Assembly: GCA_023439425.1 (NCBI GenBank)
Contig: JAEXNZ010000448.1
Coordinates: 1 to 5,297, forward strand
From: Pseudomonadota bacterium
GTDB taxonomy: Bacteria > Pseudomonadota > Gammaproteobacteria > Xanthomonadales > Xanthomonadaceae
DNA length: 5,297 nucleotides
Direction of reading: 5' to 3'
The notes under the pieces are model-generated. The model saw only the letters and a program-made list of their open reading frames with translations. It did no database searches and had not been told where the DNA came from. Both the position numbers and the translations under genes were made by a program. Shown piece after piece: positions 5,150-5,297 of this stretch (its first letter is position 1; each line of letters begins with the position of its first letter).

Positions 5150-5180
5150 AAAAAACGGGGCCGATGGCCCCGTTTCTTTT
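5150..5180. terminator. Bidirectional intrinsic terminator
   Basis: CGGGGCC (5156-5162) pairs with GGCCCCG (5166-5172) around a 3-nt loop (GAT), extended by AAA/TTT pairs. On the plus strand TTTCTTTT (5173-5180) follows; on the minus strand six T (5155-5150) follow. It should therefore end both the second TonB-like gene and the minus-strand gene whose stop lies at its right edge. Confidence 0.9.
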
Positions 5181-5297
5181 ACGCCACCGCCAAACCGAAC
5201 CCTGCACCGGTCGCCAACCCATCAAAATCCGGGAACGACGTCGCCACATTGGCAATGTCATTCACCCGCACTTCGCCGCTGCTGAGCTGGCCGGCAA
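5179..5297 (-). CDS. 3' end of an unidentified gene (partial, runs off the window)
   Basis: The minus strand is open from the window edge to a TAA (5181-5179), giving the last 38 residues of a protein: GEVRVNDIANVATSFPDFDG near the start and GLATGAGFGLAVA at the end. Support for a real gene comes from the stop lying right beside a terminator that works in this direction, and from the other two minus-strand frames being closed. The tail is rich in Gly, Ala, Val and Asp. I do not recognise the family and assign no function. The start and most of the gene lie beyond 5297. Confidence 0.6.
   Translation of the reverse strand, partial: AGQLSSGEVRVNDIANVATSFPDFDGLATGAGFGLAVA

Noticed and set aside
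1..5297. CRISPR array, toxin-antitoxin pair, intact insertion sequence or defence system
   Set aside because: No regularly spaced repeats, no transposase frame and no recognised defence proteins are present; apart from the integrase stump the genes look like core genome.

Overview
The window is GC-rich chromosomal DNA, most likely from Stenotrophomonas (S. maltophilia group, Xanthomonadaceae). The best taxonomic marker is a GTAG-headed palindrome at 2319-2343, which matches the SMAG class of REP elements described in S. maltophilia. The encoded proteins fit this: a divergent LysR/azoreductase pair, a bacterial-type seryl-tRNA synthetase, and short TonB-like proteins of the kind common in xanthomonads. 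The assignment rests on recognition by eye, not on a database search.

Left end (1-446): a tRNA-Ser(UGA) gene on the minus strand, followed on the same strand by the 5' stump of a tyrosine recombinase (integrase). Only the N-terminal DUF6538-like part survives. The similarity stops where a REP-like inverted repeat begins. This looks like the scar of an integrative element that once used the tRNA as its attachment site.

Middle left (447-2318): a LysR-type regulator (minus) diverges from an AzoR-type FMN-dependent NADH azoreductase/quinone reductase (plus). A T-N11-A dyad lies in the shared intergenic region, so the regulator probably controls the reductase and itself. azoR ends in a strong intrinsic terminator.

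Middle (2319-3652): the SMAG repeat separates azoR from the convergent serS. serS encodes the enzyme that charges tRNA-Ser, including the isoacceptor about 3 kb away.

Right (3653-5297): divergent from serS are two consecutive genes for small inner-membrane proteins. Each has an N-terminal membrane anchor, a Pro/Ala-rich periplasmic linker and a TonB C-terminal domain. They are clearly paralogous in the C-terminal domain but unlike in anchor and linker. The second has its own strong ribosome binding site and a leader with a long-range inverted repeat, so it may be separately regulated. A bidirectional terminator follows, shared with the 3' end of an unidentified minus-strand gene that runs out of the window.

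Most of the window is ordinary core genome. The parts most worth a second look are the integrase scar, the tandem TonB-like pair with its structured leader, and the regulatory DNA between lysR and azoR. I see no clear case for a wholly new system.
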